Positions 52,517-53,745 of a DNA stretch of 53,745 nucleotides are shown here, piece by piece; the first letter of the stretch is position 1, and every line of letters begins with the position of its first letter. The notes below the pieces were generated by a model that had not been told where the DNA came from, searched no databases, and saw only the letters and a list, made by a program, of their open reading frames with translations. The position numbers and the translations under genes are program-made. Location: the NCBI GenBank assembly GCA_013215615.1, contig JABSQX010000002.1:78857-132601 (forward strand), given 5' to 3'. The DNA comes from Myxococcales bacterium (GTDB lineage Bacteria > Myxococcota_A > UBA9160 > SMWR01).

Positions 52517-53745
52517 GTGCGCGTCGGCTGTCTGCTGCTCCCCGACCTGCCGCTGGCCGCCGAACTCCGGGCGCACCGGGAGCTGGTGGGCCTGCCCTGC
52601 GCGGTGGCCACGGGCCGGGACTCCCGCGCGGAGCTGATCTCCGTCTCGCCGGAAGCGCAGCACCAGGGCGTGCGCCGCGGCATCGGCATCTCCCACGCGC
52701 GCATGCTCTGCAGCGAGCTGCGGGTGCGGGTCGCCTCCCCGGCGCTCTGGCAGGCCACGCGGGAGGCCTTGCTGGACACCGCCCTCGCCTGCTCTCCCCG
52801 GGCCGAACTGGCCCCCGAGGCCTCGGGGCTCTTCGCCGTGGAGGCCGCCGTCCACCTCGACGCCTCGGGGGCCGAGCGGCTCTTCCACTCGGAGGCGGGC
52901 CTGGCGTCAGCGCTGTGCGCGCGTGCCGAAGCCCTGCAGCTGCCCGCCAACGTGGCCATCGCCTGCTCGCGCGACGTCTCGCGGCTGGTGGCGCGCGAGC
53001 TGCCCCGCTCGGGGGGTCACAGCCGGGTGCTGCGCGCCGGCGAAGAGGCCGCCTTCCTCGCTCCCCTGCCCATCGATCTGCTGAACGCCGAGGACTCCCT
53101 CGCCCAGGCGCTCACGCGCTTCGGCGTGCAGACGCTTCGCGACCTGCTGGCACTGTCCCCACAATCCCTGGCCGCGCGCCTGGGCCCCGAAATCCTCGAG
53201 TGGATGGACCGGCTCCGGGGCACGCGCAAGGAGGCCCCGCTGGCGAGTCCCGTGGACCCGCGAATCGTGGAGGCCATCGACCTCGACTTCGCGGTGGAGC
53301 GCCTGCAACCGCTGCTCTTCGTGATCCAGGGCCTGCTCTCGCGCTTGCTGGCACGCCTCGAGGCCCGCCGCCTCGGTTGCGGGGAGTTCTGCATCCACCT
53401 CGACCTCGCCGATGGCGAGCACGACACCCGGCGCATCGGAGTGGCCGCCCCCACCCGGGACCTGCGGGTGCTGATGGGTCTGGCGGGCCGGGCCCTGGAG
53501 ACCCACCCCCTGCGCGCCCCGGTGGAGGCGCTCCGCATCGAGACCGAGGGAAGCCGGATCGGCTTCGATCAACTGGACCTGTTCCGCCCCGCCGGACCCG
53601 CACCGGCACTGCTGGACGAGACCCTGGCCGCGTTGGCGAACCTGTGCGGCAGCCAGCGCGTGGGCTCCCCGGTGGTCGCCGACACCCACCACCCGGACGC
53701 CTTCGGGATGCAGGCCTTCCAGGCGGGCTCCACGGCGCCTGCCAC
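52517..53745 (+). CDS. imuB: ImuB Y-family polymerase-like protein, 3' part beyond the window
   Basis: About 409 codons from GTG 52517 to the right edge. The sequence begins VRVGCLLLPDLPLAAELRAH and contains VAVATGRD-like, QGVRRGIGISHARMLCSEL and RFGVQTLRDLLALSPQSLAARLG segments typical of Y-family palm, fingers and helix-hairpin-helix parts, and later a little-finger region. Catalytic acidic residues are mostly lost (FAVEAAVHLD where polymerases have S-x-DE), as known for ImuB, which acts as a scaffold linking DnaE2, ImuA and the beta clamp. dnaE2 is expected just outside the window. Confidence 0.85.
   Translation, partial: MRVGCLLLPDLPLAAELRAHRELVGLPCAVATGRDSRAELISVSPEAQHQGVRRGIGISHARMLCSELRVRVASPALWQATREALLDTALACSPRAELAPEASGLFAVEAAVHLDASGAERLFHSEAGLASALCARAEALQLPANVAIACSRDVSRLVARELPRSGGHSRVLRAGEEAAFLAPLPIDLLNAEDSLAQALTRFGVQTLRDLLALSPQSLAARLGPEILEWMDRLRGTRKEAPLASPVDPRIVEAIDLDFAVERLQPLLFVIQGLLSRLLARLEARRLGCGEFCIHLDLADGEHDTRRIGVAAPTRDLRVLMGLAGRALETHPLRAPVEALRIETEGSRIGFDQLDLFRPAGPAPALLDETLAALANLCGSQRVGSPVVADTHHPDAFGMQAFQAGSTAPA

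Noticed and set aside
1-53745. CRISPR array, insertion sequence, integrase, attachment site, tRNA or rRNA
   Set aside because: No regular repeat-spacer pattern, transposase or integrase motif, or tRNA T-loop with cloverleaf was found by eye.

Overview
The window is 53.7 kb of very GC-rich bacterial chromosome, densely packed and with no insertion sequence, prophage, CRISPR array or tRNA gene that I could see. The gene content (complete Gram-negative type dcw cluster with a DNPR-type MurE, TatA, a class A RNase P RNA, paired ArsA-like ATPases, a PhaR-type regulator, an ImuA/ImuB cassette, many GTG/TTG starts) suggests a deltaproteobacterial-grade organism (Myxococcota, Desulfobacterota or a relative). 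This is inference from gene content; no marker was searched.

Layout. 1-9.3 kb: housekeeping genes on both strands: a partial PlsB-like acyltransferase, a GNAT protein, a biotinyl-carrier protein, ffh (SRP), a LysM lytic transglycosylase, and a minus-strand operon of a 2-phosphoglycerate-kinase-like protein with ATP-cone modules, an M48 lipoprotein protease, trmB and rlmN. 9.4-12.65 kb: a compact four-gene unit closed by an intrinsic terminator: MerR regulator, ParA ATPase fused to a glycogen-binding CBM48 domain, a MinD/FlhG-like protein with a ruined P-loop, and a degenerate nuclease-fold-like protein. This is the best candidate for an undescribed system. 12.7-18.9 kb: an ECF sigma factor behind a strong leader hairpin, tatA, a zinc-ribbon membrane protein, two overlapping ArsA/Get3-type ATPases, phaR and a histone-deacetylase-family amidohydrolase.

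19.0-36.8 kb: the dcw cluster mraZ-rsmH-ftsL-ftsI-murE-murF-mraY-murD-ftsW-murG-murC-murB-ftsQ-ftsA-ftsZ, all on the plus strand. From rsmH to ftsQ nearly every stop overlaps or abuts the next start, implying translational coupling. ddl is absent. mraZ is preceded by three GGTGGTA direct repeats and followed by a 249-bp structured gap. FtsZ carries an arginine/lysine-rich N-terminal tail that cannot be removed by choosing another start.

36.8-53.7 kb: mixed metabolism and maintenance: enoyl-CoA hydratase, ndk, a quinone oxidoreductase, rnpB, an ArgA-type N-acetylglutamate synthase, an SLC13 permease, an RpoD-type sigma factor, uppP (which recycles the lipid carrier used by MraY/MurG), thrH with a cytochrome c lipoprotein, a PhyH dioxygenase, a PP2C phosphatase, an L-2-hydroxyglutarate dehydrogenase, a PfkB kinase, purN and the start of an imuA-imuB mutagenesis operon that runs off the right edge.
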